Part shown: positions 35,188 through 43,940 of the stretch, piece by piece
Layout: every line of letters begins with the position of its first letter
How positions within the stretch are numbered: the first letter of the stretch is position 1
Source of the DNA: JAVDCA01 sp035293985
GTDB taxonomy: Bacteria > Pseudomonadota > Alphaproteobacteria > Rhizobiales > Xanthobacteraceae
Assembly: GCA_035293985.1 (NCBI GenBank)
Contig: DATGLS010000007.1
Location: 1 to 64,000 of the forward strand
Length of the DNA: 64,000 nucleotides
Reading direction: 5' to 3'
The notes under the pieces: generated by a model
Seen by the model: the letters and a program-made list of their open reading frames with translations, nothing else
Database searches by the model: none
Told to the model about the DNA's origin: nothing
Program-made: the position numbers and the translations under genes

Positions 35188-36654
35188 CTATTCCTGCAGC
35201 TGGCGCTTGAGCGATTCGATCTCCTCGGCGAGCGTCGAATCGTTGCCGACGAGGTTCTCGATCTTGCGCACCGCGTGCAGCACCGTCGTATGGTCGCGGC
35301 CGCCGAAGCGCCGGCCTATTTCCGGCAGCGAACGCAGCGTCAGGGTCTTGGCGAGATACATCGCCACCTGGCGCGGGCGCACCACGTTGGCGGTCCGGCG
35401 CGAGGACAGGAGGTCGCCGCGGCTCACGTTGTAGTGGCGCGCGACGATGCGCTGGATGTCCTCGATCTTGACGCGCTTGGGCTCTTGCGGGCGGATCAGG
35501 TCGCGGATTTCGCGCTCCGCGAGATCCATTGTCACGGGCTGGCCGGTGAGCTTGCTGTGCGCGAGCAGCCGGTTGAGCGCCCCTTCGAGGTCGCGCCCGT
35601 TGTGGGTGACCGATCTCGCGATATAGCCGAGAACAGGCTCGGGCACGTCGAAGCACGGATGGTGGGCGCGCGCCAGCGCGACGCGCGAGTTGAGGATCTG
35701 CAGCCGCAGGTCCTCGGCGAGCGATCCCATCTCGACCACGAGCCCGCCGGCGAGGCGCGAGCGCACGCGCTCGTCGAGGCTTTCCAGGTCCATCGGCGGG
35801 CGGTCCGCCGCGATCACGACCTGGCGGCCGCCGTCGATCAGCGAGTTGAGCGTGTGGGAGAATTCAGCCTGAGTCTGCTTGCCCTGGAGGAACTGCAGAT
35901 CGTCTATGACCAGAACGTCGATGCCGCGCAGCGCTTCCTTGAAGGCGATCGCGGTCTGGTTGCGCAGGGCCGAGACGAAGCCGAACATGAAGCGCTCGGC
36001 GGTCAGGTAGAGAACCTTGCGGTCCGGCTGCAGGTTGCCCATCCAGGCGATCGCCTGCAGCAGATGCGTCTTGCCGAGGCCGACGCCGGCATGGATGAAC
36101 AACGGATTGAACATCACCTGATCGTTGCGGCGCGCGACCGCGACTTGCTTGGCGGCCGCGTGCGCCAGCGTGTTGGAGCGTCCAACCACGAAGGTATCGA
36201 AGGTGAGCCGCGGGTCGAGCGGCGAGCCGCCATGCACCTCCTGGCTCGACGACGGGACCGTCGCGCCATGACGCTCGCCGCCGCTCTCGAAGCGGTGCTC
36301 GCGCTCGCGCGCGACCGCGACGACATCGGGCGTCTTCGCGATCGTCGCGGTGTTCTTGATCACGGCCGAGCGCACCACGATATCGATCCGGCGCACCGCC
36401 GGGTGCTCGGCCTGCCAGCAGGCGAGGACCTTCTCGCCGTAGTGCGATTGCGTCCAGGTCTTGAGAAAACGGGTCGCGACGGACAGCCGTACGGTATCGA
36501 CATCGATTCCGTCCAGCTCCATGCGGGCAAACCATGAAGTGAAGATGTCTTCACCCACTTCGGTACGCAGCCGGCCCTTCACCCGCTGCCAGGTCTCCTG
36601 GTTCGAACGCGCGGGGTGCTCGATTTTGGGACGCTCCTCGTCCAGATGAGCCAT
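35188..36654 (-). CDS. dnaA: chromosomal replication initiator protein DnaA
   Basis: DnaA is the AAA+ ATPase that binds and opens oriC. The 488-residue protein has the N-terminal DnaB-interacting domain (ETWQRVKGRLRTEVGEDIFT), the AAA+ domain with Walker A in FIHAGVGLGKTHLLQAIAWM (about residue 190) and Walker B in VLVIDDLQFLQGK, and the C-terminal helix-turn-helix (RPRQVAMYLAKTLTLRSLPE and GGRDHTTVLHAVRKIENL). I start at ATG 36654 (MAHLDEERPK); the frame is open for 74 further codons upstream, but those are Arg/Ser/Pro-rich and not DnaA-like. The upstream 1.4 kb is nearly gene-free. Confidence 0.97.
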   Translation of the reverse strand: MAHLDEERPKIEHPARSNQETWQRVKGRLRTEVGEDIFTSWFARMELDGIDVDTVRLSVATRFLKTWTQSHYGEKVLACWQAEHPAVRRIDIVVRSAVIKNTATIAKTPDVVAVAREREHRFESGGERHGATVPSSSQEVHGGSPLDPRLTFDTFVVGRSNTLAHAAAKQVAVARRNDQVMFNPLFIHAGVGLGKTHLLQAIAWMGNLQPDRKVLYLTAERFMFGFVSALRNQTAIAFKEALRGIDVLVIDDLQFLQGKQTQAEFSHTLNSLIDGGRQVVIAADRPPMDLESLDERVRSRLAGGLVVEMGSLAEDLRLQILNSRVALARAHHPCFDVPEPVLGYIARSVTHNGRDLEGALNRLLAHSKLTGQPVTMDLAEREIRDLIRPQEPKRVKIEDIQRIVARHYNVSRGDLLSSRRTANVVRPRQVAMYLAKTLTLRSLPEIGRRFGGRDHTTVLHAVRKIENLVGNDSTLAEEIESLKRQLQE

Positions 36655-36960
36655 CTTGGTTTTTCTTTCGCTTGAATTGGCCTTCACACGCGGGGTGATA
36701 GTTGGCGCAGCCAGGAGCACGCGGTCGCGCCAGACGCGATTGGCATCCGCCTCGCCCGCGAGACGCTTTCGCCGCCCTCCGCTCCGCGAGTGGGAGGGGA
36801 AGCGGGAAGGCCTGGGGGCGCAAGGGACGCGCGAAGCCTTTACCCGCCGGGCGGAGGCGCCCGTTTCGACATCCATCTCCTAGGGGAGGACGTCGCGGAT
36901 GATGTGGCGGAAAAAAGCGAGCGGGCAGGCGCGACGTCGCGCGACTCTCTCGCGTGTAAC

Positions 36961-36996
36961 GACAGTCCAACTACGGCATCGCACGTAGTTGCTGTC
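36961..36996. repeat. large imperfect inverted repeat upstream of dnaA
   Basis: CAACTACG (36968-36975) and CGTAGTTG (36984-36991) are perfect arms around an 8-base loop. They are extended by GACAG (36961-36965) and CTGTC (36992-36996) with a 2-base bulge. The right end runs into CTGTCCACAG, the best DnaA-box-like match in the region. Confidence 0.6.
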
Positions 36997-37280
36997 CACA
37001 GACATGAATTTGTCATGTTTTGGCCCCCTCCAGTCGACGCCCTTGTCCTTGGATACTTTTGTGGTTTGTTGGCAGATTAAAGTATTACCAAGCGACTATT
37101 CGTGCCTTCGACTACGCAGAGCCGACAACACAAGCTCAGTCGAAGTTACTCTACCCTCTCCTCAGGTTTGTGACACATCGAAAACTTGGACGAAAAAGGC
37201 AAAAAGCTACCCACCTCATCCAAGATGAGCCTGTTCCTTACCCATGTACCTGATGGGACCCCCGCGAGTGGCGACCGCGG

Positions 37281-37694
37281 TTAAGTCAAAAATACATGTT
37301 GCTTGGCGCCTTGCAACGACGGAATGAAAGTCGAGTGTCGAGCGCTAACCACGGTCCTTGAAGGTTTCATTGCCGCTGTGCAAAAGCGCTCGGTCAAGTA
37401 ATTGAGATTTCGCCCTAATTCCGCGGCGTCCATTAAGTATGAGAGGTATTGGACTTGGCGTTCGGAGCCATCGAGTCGGTATTGCGACGCTTCGGCGTCC
37501 CGCGTGAAATTCCAACCCCTGGCATGGCCCTGCCCCACAAGTCGTTGGACGGCGGTCGGATTCTCTGCCCGAAAAAGCCATGTAGCCCGAACGTCGCGGA
37601 CGACGAAAAAGCCGATTTCAGCCGCATTCGCATCAATACGTACTACTACGTAGATACGGCCGGACCGGGAGTATTTTCCTCCCGGCGTGACTTT
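37281..37694 (-). pseudogene. start-less ORF remnant of unknown function
   Basis: A minus-strand frame stays open for 137 codons from 37694 to a TAA at 37281 and reads like a real protein: GGKYSRSGRIYVVVRIDANA, then IGFFVVRDVRATWLFRAENP and LDGSERQVQYLSYLMDAAEL. There is no ATG, GTG or TTG before the GTG at 37538, and an in-frame stop lies just upstream of 37694. It is therefore either a 5'-truncated relic or a shorter gene starting at GTG 37538 (85 residues). Codon use is much less GC-biased at third positions than in its neighbours, consistent with transferred DNA. I do not recognise the family. Confidence 0.4.
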
Positions 37695-38028
37695 TCAACA
37701 ACACGATCGAAGTCCAAACACATCACGAAATAGATACGCGACAGCGCGCCCTCCGGATCGCCGGACGACGCTACCAATCAGCAAGCCGCGCGGCCCCCGC
37801 GCTGCCCCTGACGTAAGGAGAGTGTCGATCTTCTGATAGCGATTGTCCAGCGCACGTCCCGGCGCTGTGGACGGCGCCTCGCTGCCATCGCCGAGCGAAG
37901 CGATGCCGCTTGTTCAAATGACTATGGAATGGTCGCCAGACAAAGAAGCTCGAGCATCGTCCCTAGTACAAACGAGGGACCTGCTCCCGCGCGGCGTTTC
38001 GCTCGCGCGGGCATCGCGCGACCGCGCG

Positions 38029-38295
38029 CTAGCTTCCGAGCTTGGCGATCTGGTGCGTCAGGCGCGACACCTTGCGGCTCGCGTTGCGCTTGTGAATGAC
38101 GCCGTGCTGGGCGGCGCGCATCAGCTCCGGCTCGGCTGCCTTGAGAGCGGTCAGAGCCTTTTGCTTGTCGCCGCCCGCGATCGCATCCTCGACGCCACGC
38201 ACGTAGCTGCGCATGCGCGAGCGGCGCCCCTTGTTCACTTCGGTGCGGCGCGCGATCTTGCGGGTCGCCTTCTTGGCGGACTTGGTATTGGCCAT
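38029..38295 (-). CDS. rpsT: 30S ribosomal protein S20
   Basis: S20 is an early-binding 30S protein. The 88-residue sequence has the classic start MANTKSAKKATRKIARRTEV and the helical body SRMRSYVRGVEDAIAGGDKQ, with AQHGVIHKRNASRKVSRLTH near the end. ATG 38295 is chosen because MANTKSAKK is the family start; 12 in-frame codons upstream are leader. Position near dnaA is common in alphaproteobacteria. A promoter is visible at 38411-38440, leaving a leader of about 110 bases. Confidence 0.96.
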   Translation of the reverse strand: MANTKSAKKATRKIARRTEVNKGRRSRMRSYVRGVEDAIAGGDKQKALTALKAAEPELMRAAQHGVIHKRNASRKVSRLTHQIAKLGS

Positions 38296-38410
38296 CTGGA
38301 TTCCGTCGGTGGAGTTCCGTCGCGGCGCCATGCGCGAGACCCTTTTCGGGCGATCGCGACAGCTGAAAAAACAGCGGCGGCGAGCCGGCGCCCGCCGCCT
38401 GATAGGCCTG

Positions 38411-38440
38411 CTTATAGGGCAGCCGGGTCACGGGCGTCAA
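38411..38440 (-). promoter_or_regulatory. probable rpsT promoter
   Basis: On the minus strand TTGACG (38435-38440) and TATAAG (38411-38416) are 18 bases apart, upstream of rpsT. The expected start near 38404 gives a leader of about 110 bases. A GGGCGT/ACGCCC hairpin overlaps the -35 box. Confidence 0.6.
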
Positions 38441-38502
38441 CGCCCGCCGCGACCCTGAAAAAACACCGGCTTCAACATCGGGTTGGCGCCGCTCAGCCGA
38501 CC

Positions 38503-39393
38503 TCAGGCCACCTTTTTGGCACGAACCTGATCATAGCCCGCCGTCACGGCGGCGGTATCGCCGGCCGAGAAGGCTGCAAGCGGCGGCATGACGCGGGCGA
38601 GCGCCGCATCGCGGTGAATATGCGCGAGCAGCGCCTTGACGCCCGGCACCAGCGCACGGCCGTCGAACAACTTGCGGATCGCGACCGCCGTATCGAGCGC
38701 TGCCGCGTCGCCGCGGCTCCACGCGAGCTGGCAGAGGTCGGCGTTGAGGTTGGCAGTCGCCGAGATGCACCCCGCGAACGCGCCGGCACGGGCCTCGAGC
38801 AGCACCGCCTCGGTCGAGGGAAAGACCTTGAAGCTTTTGCTGATCGCGGCGGCCTCGCGCGCATAGGCCATGTCGCCGGAGGAATCCTTCAGCCCGACGA
38901 TACGATCGCCATGCGCGTCGAGCAGTCGGCGGATGAGCTTGGCGTGCCAGTGCAGGCCGGACTGCTGCGGGAAATGATAAAGATAGATCGGGATCGGCTT
39001 TGCAGCGCTCGCCGCAACGATCGTCGCGATGTAGGCCGCGAGCCCGTCATCGGGCACGCCTTTGTAATAGAACGGCGGCAGCACCAGCGCGCCGGCGAAG
39101 CCCAGCTCGGCCGCATGGCGCGTGAGCGCCACCGCGTCGGCGACCGCGGCCGCGCCGGTGCCGACCATCAGCCGATCGAGCGGCAAGCCCGCATTCTTGT
39201 AGGCGCTCATCACGCGCTGGCGCTGCGCCAGCGAGAACGAGGTCGCCTCGCCGGTGGTGCCGAGCACGTTGAGGCCGTCGCAGCCGTTGTCGAGCAGGAA
39301 GCGCGCGAGCTTGGTCGCGCGGGCGACGTCGGGCTCACCGTTCGGCTCGACCGGAGTGGCGACCGCGGCGATCACGCCGGAGAGGGCAGGCAT
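38503..39393 (-). CDS. dihydrodipicolinate synthase-family aldolase
   Basis: The 296-residue TIM-barrel protein belongs to the DapA/N-acetylneuraminate lyase superfamily. It has the GTTGEATSFSLAQRQRVMSA segment, the conserved Tyr in YLYHFPQQSG and the Schiff-base lysine in RIVGLKDSSGDMAYARE (about residue 165). It departs from true DapA (GTTGEs-type but no clear YNVP motif), so it is more likely a catabolic 2-keto-acid aldolase or hydratase than lysine biosynthesis. It is 45 bases downstream of the malic enzyme on the same strand, so the two may be co-transcribed. Confidence 0.85.
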   Translation of the reverse strand: MPALSGVIAAVATPVEPNGEPDVARATKLARFLLDNGCDGLNVLGTTGEATSFSLAQRQRVMSAYKNAGLPLDRLMVGTGAAAVADAVALTRHAAELGFAGALVLPPFYYKGVPDDGLAAYIATIVAASAAKPIPIYLYHFPQQSGLHWHAKLIRRLLDAHGDRIVGLKDSSGDMAYAREAAAISKSFKVFPSTEAVLLEARAGAFAGCISATANLNADLCQLAWSRGDAAALDTAVAIRKLFDGRALVPGVKALLAHIHRDAALARVMPPLAAFSAGDTAAVTAGYDQVRAKKVA

Positions 39394-39438
39394 CGAGACA
39401 TCTCCTGATCTTGAATCAGCTCTCTTGCTGCGCAGCGC

Positions 39439-41718
39439 TTAGCCCCCGACATTGTAGGCGGCAAGCCCCGCCATGTTGACGAGCTCGCTGTCGGTCGCGG
39501 CCAGTCCGACGATCTGCACCGGCCGATCGAGGCCGACCAGCAGCGGTCCGATCACGGTCGCGCCGCCGAGCTCCTGCAGCATCTTGGTCGAGATTGCGGC
39601 CGAATGGAACGCCGGCATGATCAGCACGTTGGCGGGCCCGGTGAGGCGGCAGAACGGGTAGGCGGCCATGAGCTCGGGATTGAGCGCGACGTCGGCCGCC
39701 ATCTCGCCGTCGTATTCGAAGTCGACGCGACGCTGGTCGAGGATACGCACCGCTTCCTGCACGCGCGCGGCGCGCTCGCCGGGCGGATGGCCGAACGTCG
39801 CGAAGGCGAGCAGCGCAAGGCGCGGCTCGTAGCCGAACTTGCGCGCGACGCCGGCTGCCTCGATCGCGATCTCGGCGAGGTCGCCCGCCTCCGGCATCTC
39901 GGTGACCGCGGTGTCGGCGACCAGCACGGTGCGGCCGCGCGCGATCACCAGCGAGACGCCCATCACGCGGTGGCCGGGCTTGGGGTCGATGCAATGTGAC
40001 ACGTCGGCGAGCACTCCCGAGAAGTTGCGCGTCACGCCGGTCACCATCGCGTCGGCGTCGTTGTTCGCGACCATGCAGGCGGCGAAATGGTTGCGGTCCT
40101 GGTTGACCAGTCGCTGGCAATCGCGCTGCAGGAAGCCTTTGCGCTGCATCCGCTCGTAGAGATAGGCGGCATAGACGGCATTGCGGGTCGAGAGCCGCGC
40201 ATTGATGATCTCGATGCCGTCACCGAGCTCGATGCCGGTCCCCTTGGCGGTCTCGCGCACGCGCTCCTCGCGCCCGACCAGGAGCGCGGTGCCGAGCCCC
40301 TGGTGCACGAAGCTCGCCGCCGCGCGGATCACCTGCTCCTCCTCGCCTTCGGCGAAGACCACGCGCTTGGGCGATCGGCGCAGCCGTTCGAACACGCGCG
40401 TGAGTACGCCGGCGGCCGGGTCGCGGCGCGAGCGCAGCGCTGCCCGGTAGGCGTCCATGTCGACGATGGGCTTGCGCGCGACGCCGGTGTCCATCGCCGC
40501 CTTGGCGACCGCCGGGGGAACATACGAGATGAGCCGCGGATCGAACGGCACCGGAATGATGTAGTCCGGTCCGTATTTCGGCCGCGCCCCATAGGCGGCC
40601 GCGACCTCGTCGGGCACGTCCTCGCGGGCGAGATCGGCGAGCGCGTGCGCGGCCGCGATCTTCATCTCCATGTTGATGGTGGTGGCGCGCACGTCGAGCG
40701 CCCCGCGGAAAATGTAGGGGAAGCCGAGCACATTGTTGATCTGGTTCGGGTAGTCCGAGCGCCCGGTCGCCATGATGGCGTCGTCGCGCACCGCGGCGAC
40801 TTCCTCCACCGTGATTTCCGGGTCCGGATTCGCCATGGCGAAGATGATCGGCTTCGCCGCCATCGACTTCACCATGTCCTGCGTCACCGCGCCCTTGACC
40901 GAGAGGCCGAAGAACACGTCGGCGCCATCGAGCGCCTCGGCGAGGGTGCGCGCCTTGGTCTTGACCGCAAACGCCGACTTCCACTGGTTCATGCCCTCGC
41001 GCCGGCCCTCGTAGATCACGCCCTTGGTGTCCGCGAGGATCAGGTTCTCGGGGCGAAAGCCGATCGCCCGCAGCAGCTCGAGCGACGCGATGCCGGCGGC
41101 GCCGGCGCCGTTGCACACGATCCTGGTCGTCGCGATCTCGCGCCCGGTGAGCTGCAGCGCATTGATGAGGCCGGCCGCCGAGATGATCGCGGTGCCGTGC
41201 TGGTCGTCGTGAAACACCGGCACGTCGAGCAGCTCGCGCAGCTTCTGCTCGATGATGAAGCACTCCGGCGCCTTGATGTCTTCCAGATTGATGCCGCCCC
41301 AGCTCTTGCCCAGCACCTTGACGCAGTTGATGAACTCGTCGGGATCCTCGGTCGACACCTCGAGGTCGATCGAGTCGATGTCGGCGAAGCGCTTGAACAG
41401 GACGGCCTTGCCTTCCATCACCGGCTTCGCCGCGAGCGCCCCGCGGTTGCCGAGGCCGAGGATCGCGGTGCCGTTGGTGATCACGGCGACGAAATTGCCC
41501 TTGGTCGTGTAGTCGTAGGCGAGGCTCTCGTCCTCCGCGATGGCGAGCACCGGCACCGCGACGCCGGGCGAATAGGCGAGCGAGAGGTCGCGCTGCGTCG
41601 CCATCGGCTTCGTCGCCACCACCTCGAGCTTGCCTGGCCGCCCCTGGCTGTGAAACAGCAGGGCTTCCTGGTCGGTGAACGTGGGACGTTTGCCGCGGCC
41701 TTTGGGCGAAGTGGACAA
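39439..41718 (-). CDS. maeB: NADP-dependent malic enzyme with C-terminal phosphotransacetylase-like domain
   Basis: MaeB oxidatively decarboxylates malate to pyruvate, making NADPH. The 759-residue protein has the malic N-terminal domain (RDLSLAYSPGVAVPVLAIAE), the catalytic/metal region (INLEDIKAPECFIIEQKLRE), the NAD(P) domain (ATTRIVCNGAGAAGIASLEL) and, after about residue 430, a phosphate acetyl/butyryltransferase-like domain (VVFAEGEEEQVIRAAASFVH) that usually regulates the enzyme with acetyl-CoA. I choose TTG 41718 as the start: AGGAG lies 6 bases before it and the length then equals the family standard. A longer upstream reading is Arg/Ala/Pro-rich and not conserved. Confidence 0.94.
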   Translation of the reverse strand: MSTSPKGRGKRPTFTDQEALLFHSQGRPGKLEVVATKPMATQRDLSLAYSPGVAVPVLAIAEDESLAYDYTTKGNFVAVITNGTAILGLGNRGALAAKPVMEGKAVLFKRFADIDSIDLEVSTEDPDEFINCVKVLGKSWGGINLEDIKAPECFIIEQKLRELLDVPVFHDDQHGTAIISAAGLINALQLTGREIATTRIVCNGAGAAGIASLELLRAIGFRPENLILADTKGVIYEGRREGMNQWKSAFAVKTKARTLAEALDGADVFFGLSVKGAVTQDMVKSMAAKPIIFAMANPDPEITVEEVAAVRDDAIMATGRSDYPNQINNVLGFPYIFRGALDVRATTINMEMKIAAAHALADLAREDVPDEVAAAYGARPKYGPDYIIPVPFDPRLISYVPPAVAKAAMDTGVARKPIVDMDAYRAALRSRRDPAAGVLTRVFERLRRSPKRVVFAEGEEEQVIRAAASFVHQGLGTALLVGREERVRETAKGTGIELGDGIEIINARLSTRNAVYAAYLYERMQRKGFLQRDCQRLVNQDRNHFAACMVANNDADAMVTGVTRNFSGVLADVSHCIDPKPGHRVMGVSLVIARGRTVLVADTAVTEMPEAGDLAEIAIEAAGVARKFGYEPRLALLAFATFGHPPGERAARVQEAVRILDQRRVDFEYDGEMAADVALNPELMAAYPFCRLTGPANVLIMPAFHSAAISTKMLQELGGATVIGPLLVGLDRPVQIVGLAATDSELVNMAGLAAYNVGG

Positions 41719-41947
41719 TTGCAACTCCTGGAAACACGCTCGACCACCGGCGCGGCGGACAGCGGAAAGTACAGGAAGGGCAGGGGCTTGCTCAAGGCAT
41801 GGCGCAGGCATGGCACGGGCGGAACGCGGCAACCCGGCGGCAGGGGCCGCGTTCGCCGCAATTCAGCGCGGTTGAACCACAGCGCCCGCGGGTGTTAAGT
41901 CCTCCGCACCGTCCTCACCCAATTTTTCCGTCTGTTCCGGACCCGCC

Positions 41948-42265
41948 ATGATCCGCTTTCTATTGCGCGTACTCGGTTTCCTGTTCATTGCCGCCGCCTT
42001 CTTCTTCCTCGTCGTCGACGGCACGCAATGGATTGCCAACGGCAAGTTCAGCATCACGTCGGTCGGCTACATCTGGGAGCAGGTGAACCAGAGCAGCCTG
42101 CTCAAGCTGCAGCCGTTGATCGGGGAGCACGTTCCCCCGTGGGCGTGGGACGCGATCAAGCGGTTCTTCTTCGACGCGCCGGTCTGGGCGGTGCTCACCG
42201 TCATCGGCGCGATCCTGATGCTGATCGGCCGCAAGAAGCGGCCGCCGATCGGCTACGGACGCTGA
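41948..42265 (+). CDS. small two-helix membrane protein
   Basis: The 105-residue protein has an N-terminal hydrophobic segment (FLLRVLGFLFIAAAFFFLVV), a soluble loop of about 45 residues (WIANGKFSITSVGYIWEQVN and LLKLQPLIGEHVPPWAWDAI) and a second transmembrane helix (VWAVLTVIGAILMLIGRKKR) ending in basic residues. The order suggests both ends in the cytoplasm. The family is unknown to me, though similar proteins are common in Bradyrhizobium relatives. It is divergent from maeB, whose start is 230 bases away. Confidence 0.8.
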   Translation: MIRFLLRVLGFLFIAAAFFFLVVDGTQWIANGKFSITSVGYIWEQVNQSSLLKLQPLIGEHVPPWAWDAIKRFFFDAPVWAVLTVIGAILMLIGRKKRPPIGYGR

Positions 42266-42401
42266 CGCCGATAGCCGCTGACGCAGCGCCATCTCGCCCA
42301 TAGGCGCGGCTTGGCCGTTCCGATAAGGTTGCAATCGTCTGTTGAACGACGGCCGGAGCACCCTGCTGCTCCGGCGCAAACATATTCAGAGGGAGGAATG
42401 A

Positions 42402-42938
42402 ATGCGTCATTTGTCAATGATGGTCGGCGCGCTCGGTGTCGCGCTCGTGCTCGGCAGCGGCGCCTTTGCCCAGGTGCCGCCCGATCCGGCCAATCCGAAC
42501 GAGAACGTGCCGGCGGATATGAAGCCGATGCCGTACGGCGCACCGATCACCATCGAGACCGCCAAGAAGGTCGCCGCCGCCGCCGTCGCCGAGCTGCACA
42601 AGCGCAACTGGAGCGGGATGTGCATCGCGGTGGTCGATCCGCACGGCGAGCTCGTGTATTTCGAGCGCGACGACAATTGCCAGTTCGCCTCGATCTCGAT
42701 CTCGCAGCACAAGGCGCGCACCGCGGCGCGCTATCGCCGCCCGACCGTGGTGTTCGAGCGGCTGATCGGCAAGGGTCCGTTCTTCAACTATCTGACCACC
42801 CTTGACGACGTGATCGCCTCGCGCGGCGGCAATCCGCTGATCGTCGACGGCCATATCATCGGCGCGATCGGCGTGAGCGGCGGCACCGGGTCGCAGGACG
42901 ACACCATCTCGCAGGCGGGCGTCGCCGGCCTCAAGTAG
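42402..42938 (+). CDS. secreted GlcG/HbpS-like (DUF336) heme-binding-family protein
   Basis: The 178-residue protein has a signal peptide (LSMMVGALGVALVLGSGAFA, cleaved before QVPP). The mature part has the HbpS/GlcG fold: ITIETAKKVAAAAVAELHKR, GMCIAVVDPHGELVYFERDD, SISISQHKARTAARYRRPTV and GNPLIVDGHIIGAIGVSGGT. Family members bind heme or act as extracellular redox sensors or degrade small aldehydes; which applies here is unknown. The SD-like GGGAGG lies 8 bases before the ATG. Confidence 0.85.
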   Translation: MRHLSMMVGALGVALVLGSGAFAQVPPDPANPNENVPADMKPMPYGAPITIETAKKVAAAAVAELHKRNWSGMCIAVVDPHGELVYFERDDNCQFASISISQHKARTAARYRRPTVVFERLIGKGPFFNYLTTLDDVIASRGGNPLIVDGHIIGAIGVSGGTGSQDDTISQAGVAGLK

Positions 42939-43105
42939 CCTGGTCGTCGTTGCCGAAAGTGCCGCCGGGGCCTGCGCCCCGGCGGTTTATTGTTGCGCGG
43001 CTGCGCGCGCCTGTCGAACTTGTGATGGTGCGCCTGCTGCGAGGCCGGCCGGCAATTCTTATATTAGCCGCGAAAGAGGATAGCGCGAGAGAAGGGAGAT
43101 CGGCG

Positions 43106-43765
43106 ATGTTCATGTTCAAGAAATCATTGGAGATGCCGGCGCCGGGGCAGGCGCTGCCGGGGCGGGCGCAAGCGATCCCGACCGCCGCGACGCACTTCAT
43201 CAATGGGCATGCGCTCAAGGGGCCGTATCCGCAGGGACTAGAGACCGCGATGTTCGGGCTCGGCTGCTTCTGGGGCGCCGAGCGCAAGTTCTGGGAGCTG
43301 GGCGACGGGATCTACGTGACTGCGGCCGGCTACGCGGGCGGGCTGACCCCGAACCCGACCTATGAGGAGGTCTGCAGCGGGCGCACCGGGCACAATGAGG
43401 TCGTGCTCGTGGTCTACGATCCGAAGAAGATCTCCTACGAGCAGCTGCTCAAGACTTTCTGGGAGAGCCACGACCCGACCCAAGGCATGCGCCAGGGCAA
43501 TGACGTCGGCACCCAGTATCGTTCCGGCGTCTACGTCTACACGCCCGAGCAGCGCCGAGCCGCCGAGGCATCCAAGGCGATGTACGCGCAGGCCATCAAG
43601 GCCAAGGGCTATGGCGCCGTCACCACCGAGATCGTCGAGGCGCCGCCGTTCTACTTCGCCGAGGATTACCACCAGCAGTACCTCGCGAAGAATCCCATGG
43701 GCTACTGCGGCCTGGGCGGCACGGGCGTGAGCTGCCCGATCGGGACGGGCGTCGCGGCGCATTGA
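43106..43765 (+). CDS. msrA: peptide-methionine (S)-S-oxide reductase
   Basis: MsrA reduces methionine-S-sulfoxide in proteins. The catalytic motif is GLGCFWGAERKFW with Cys54, and VTAAGYAGGLTPNPTYEEVC, GHNEVVLVVYDPKKISYEQL and the C-terminal resolving-cysteine region GYCGLGGTGVSCPIG are all present. The 219-residue length is typical. ATG 43106 has GAAGGGAG just upstream; the frame is open for 52 codons more upstream, but those read through the intergenic region. Confidence 0.95.
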   Translation: MFMFKKSLEMPAPGQALPGRAQAIPTAATHFINGHALKGPYPQGLETAMFGLGCFWGAERKFWELGDGIYVTAAGYAGGLTPNPTYEEVCSGRTGHNEVVLVVYDPKKISYEQLLKTFWESHDPTQGMRQGNDVGTQYRSGVYVYTPEQRRAAEASKAMYAQAIKAKGYGAVTTEIVEAPPFYFAEDYHQQYLAKNPMGYCGLGGTGVSCPIGTGVAAH

Positions 43766-43908
43766 GCTGTGCGCGGGTTGCGGAACCCGAGCCTTCGCGG
43801 CCCGGCTTTTCGCGCGTCGACGGCCCGGCGCAATCCCGGCCAAGTGAGGATATGCGCCAACTGACTAGTGAGAGTTTGTTAACCATATAAGGCGCTAATC
43901 CGGCTGGT

Positions 43909-43922
43909 GGTTCTCGAGAACC
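43909..43922. promoter_or_regulatory. perfect palindrome before the OPX lipoprotein gene
   Basis: GGTTCTCGAGAACC is a perfect 14-base palindrome, ending 18 bases before the ATG at 43941; ACCGGTTCCGG follows directly. An AT-rich -10-like CATATAA lies at 43884-43890. It may be an operator or hairpin for the export gene. Confidence 0.45.
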
Positions 43923-43940
43923 GGTTCCGGATTCGCCTGT

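Larger units (their letters stand above)
36655..38028. other. 1.37-kb region between dnaA and rpsT with few genes and lower GC
   Basis: The first 300 bases are GC-rich dnaA leader. From about 36960 to 37740 the composition drops visibly, with many A/T runs, unlike the rest of the window. It holds a large imperfect palindrome (36961-36996), a start-less minus-strand ORF (37281-37694), and no well-supported gene. I searched by eye for TTATCCACA DnaA boxes: the best are a 7/9 match at 36992-37000 and a 6/9 match at 37865-37873, so a DnaA-box cluster is not evident. It may be part of the origin region, a large regulatory region, or the scar of acquired DNA. Confidence 0.5.

Noticed and set aside
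34759..36537. 592-codon plus-strand frame opposite dnaA
   Set aside because: Antisense to DnaA, no recognisable fold.
36655..36876. 74-codon N-terminal extension of DnaA
   Set aside because: Ser/Arg/Pro-rich and not DnaA-like; MAHLDEERPK fits as the start.
37449..37733. 94-codon plus-strand ORF in the low-GC region
   Set aside because: Overlaps the more protein-like minus-strand frame; composition less convincing and no ribosome binding site.
36960..37740. Definite oriC call
   Set aside because: No cluster of canonical DnaA boxes; in many alphaproteobacteria the origin lies away from dnaA.
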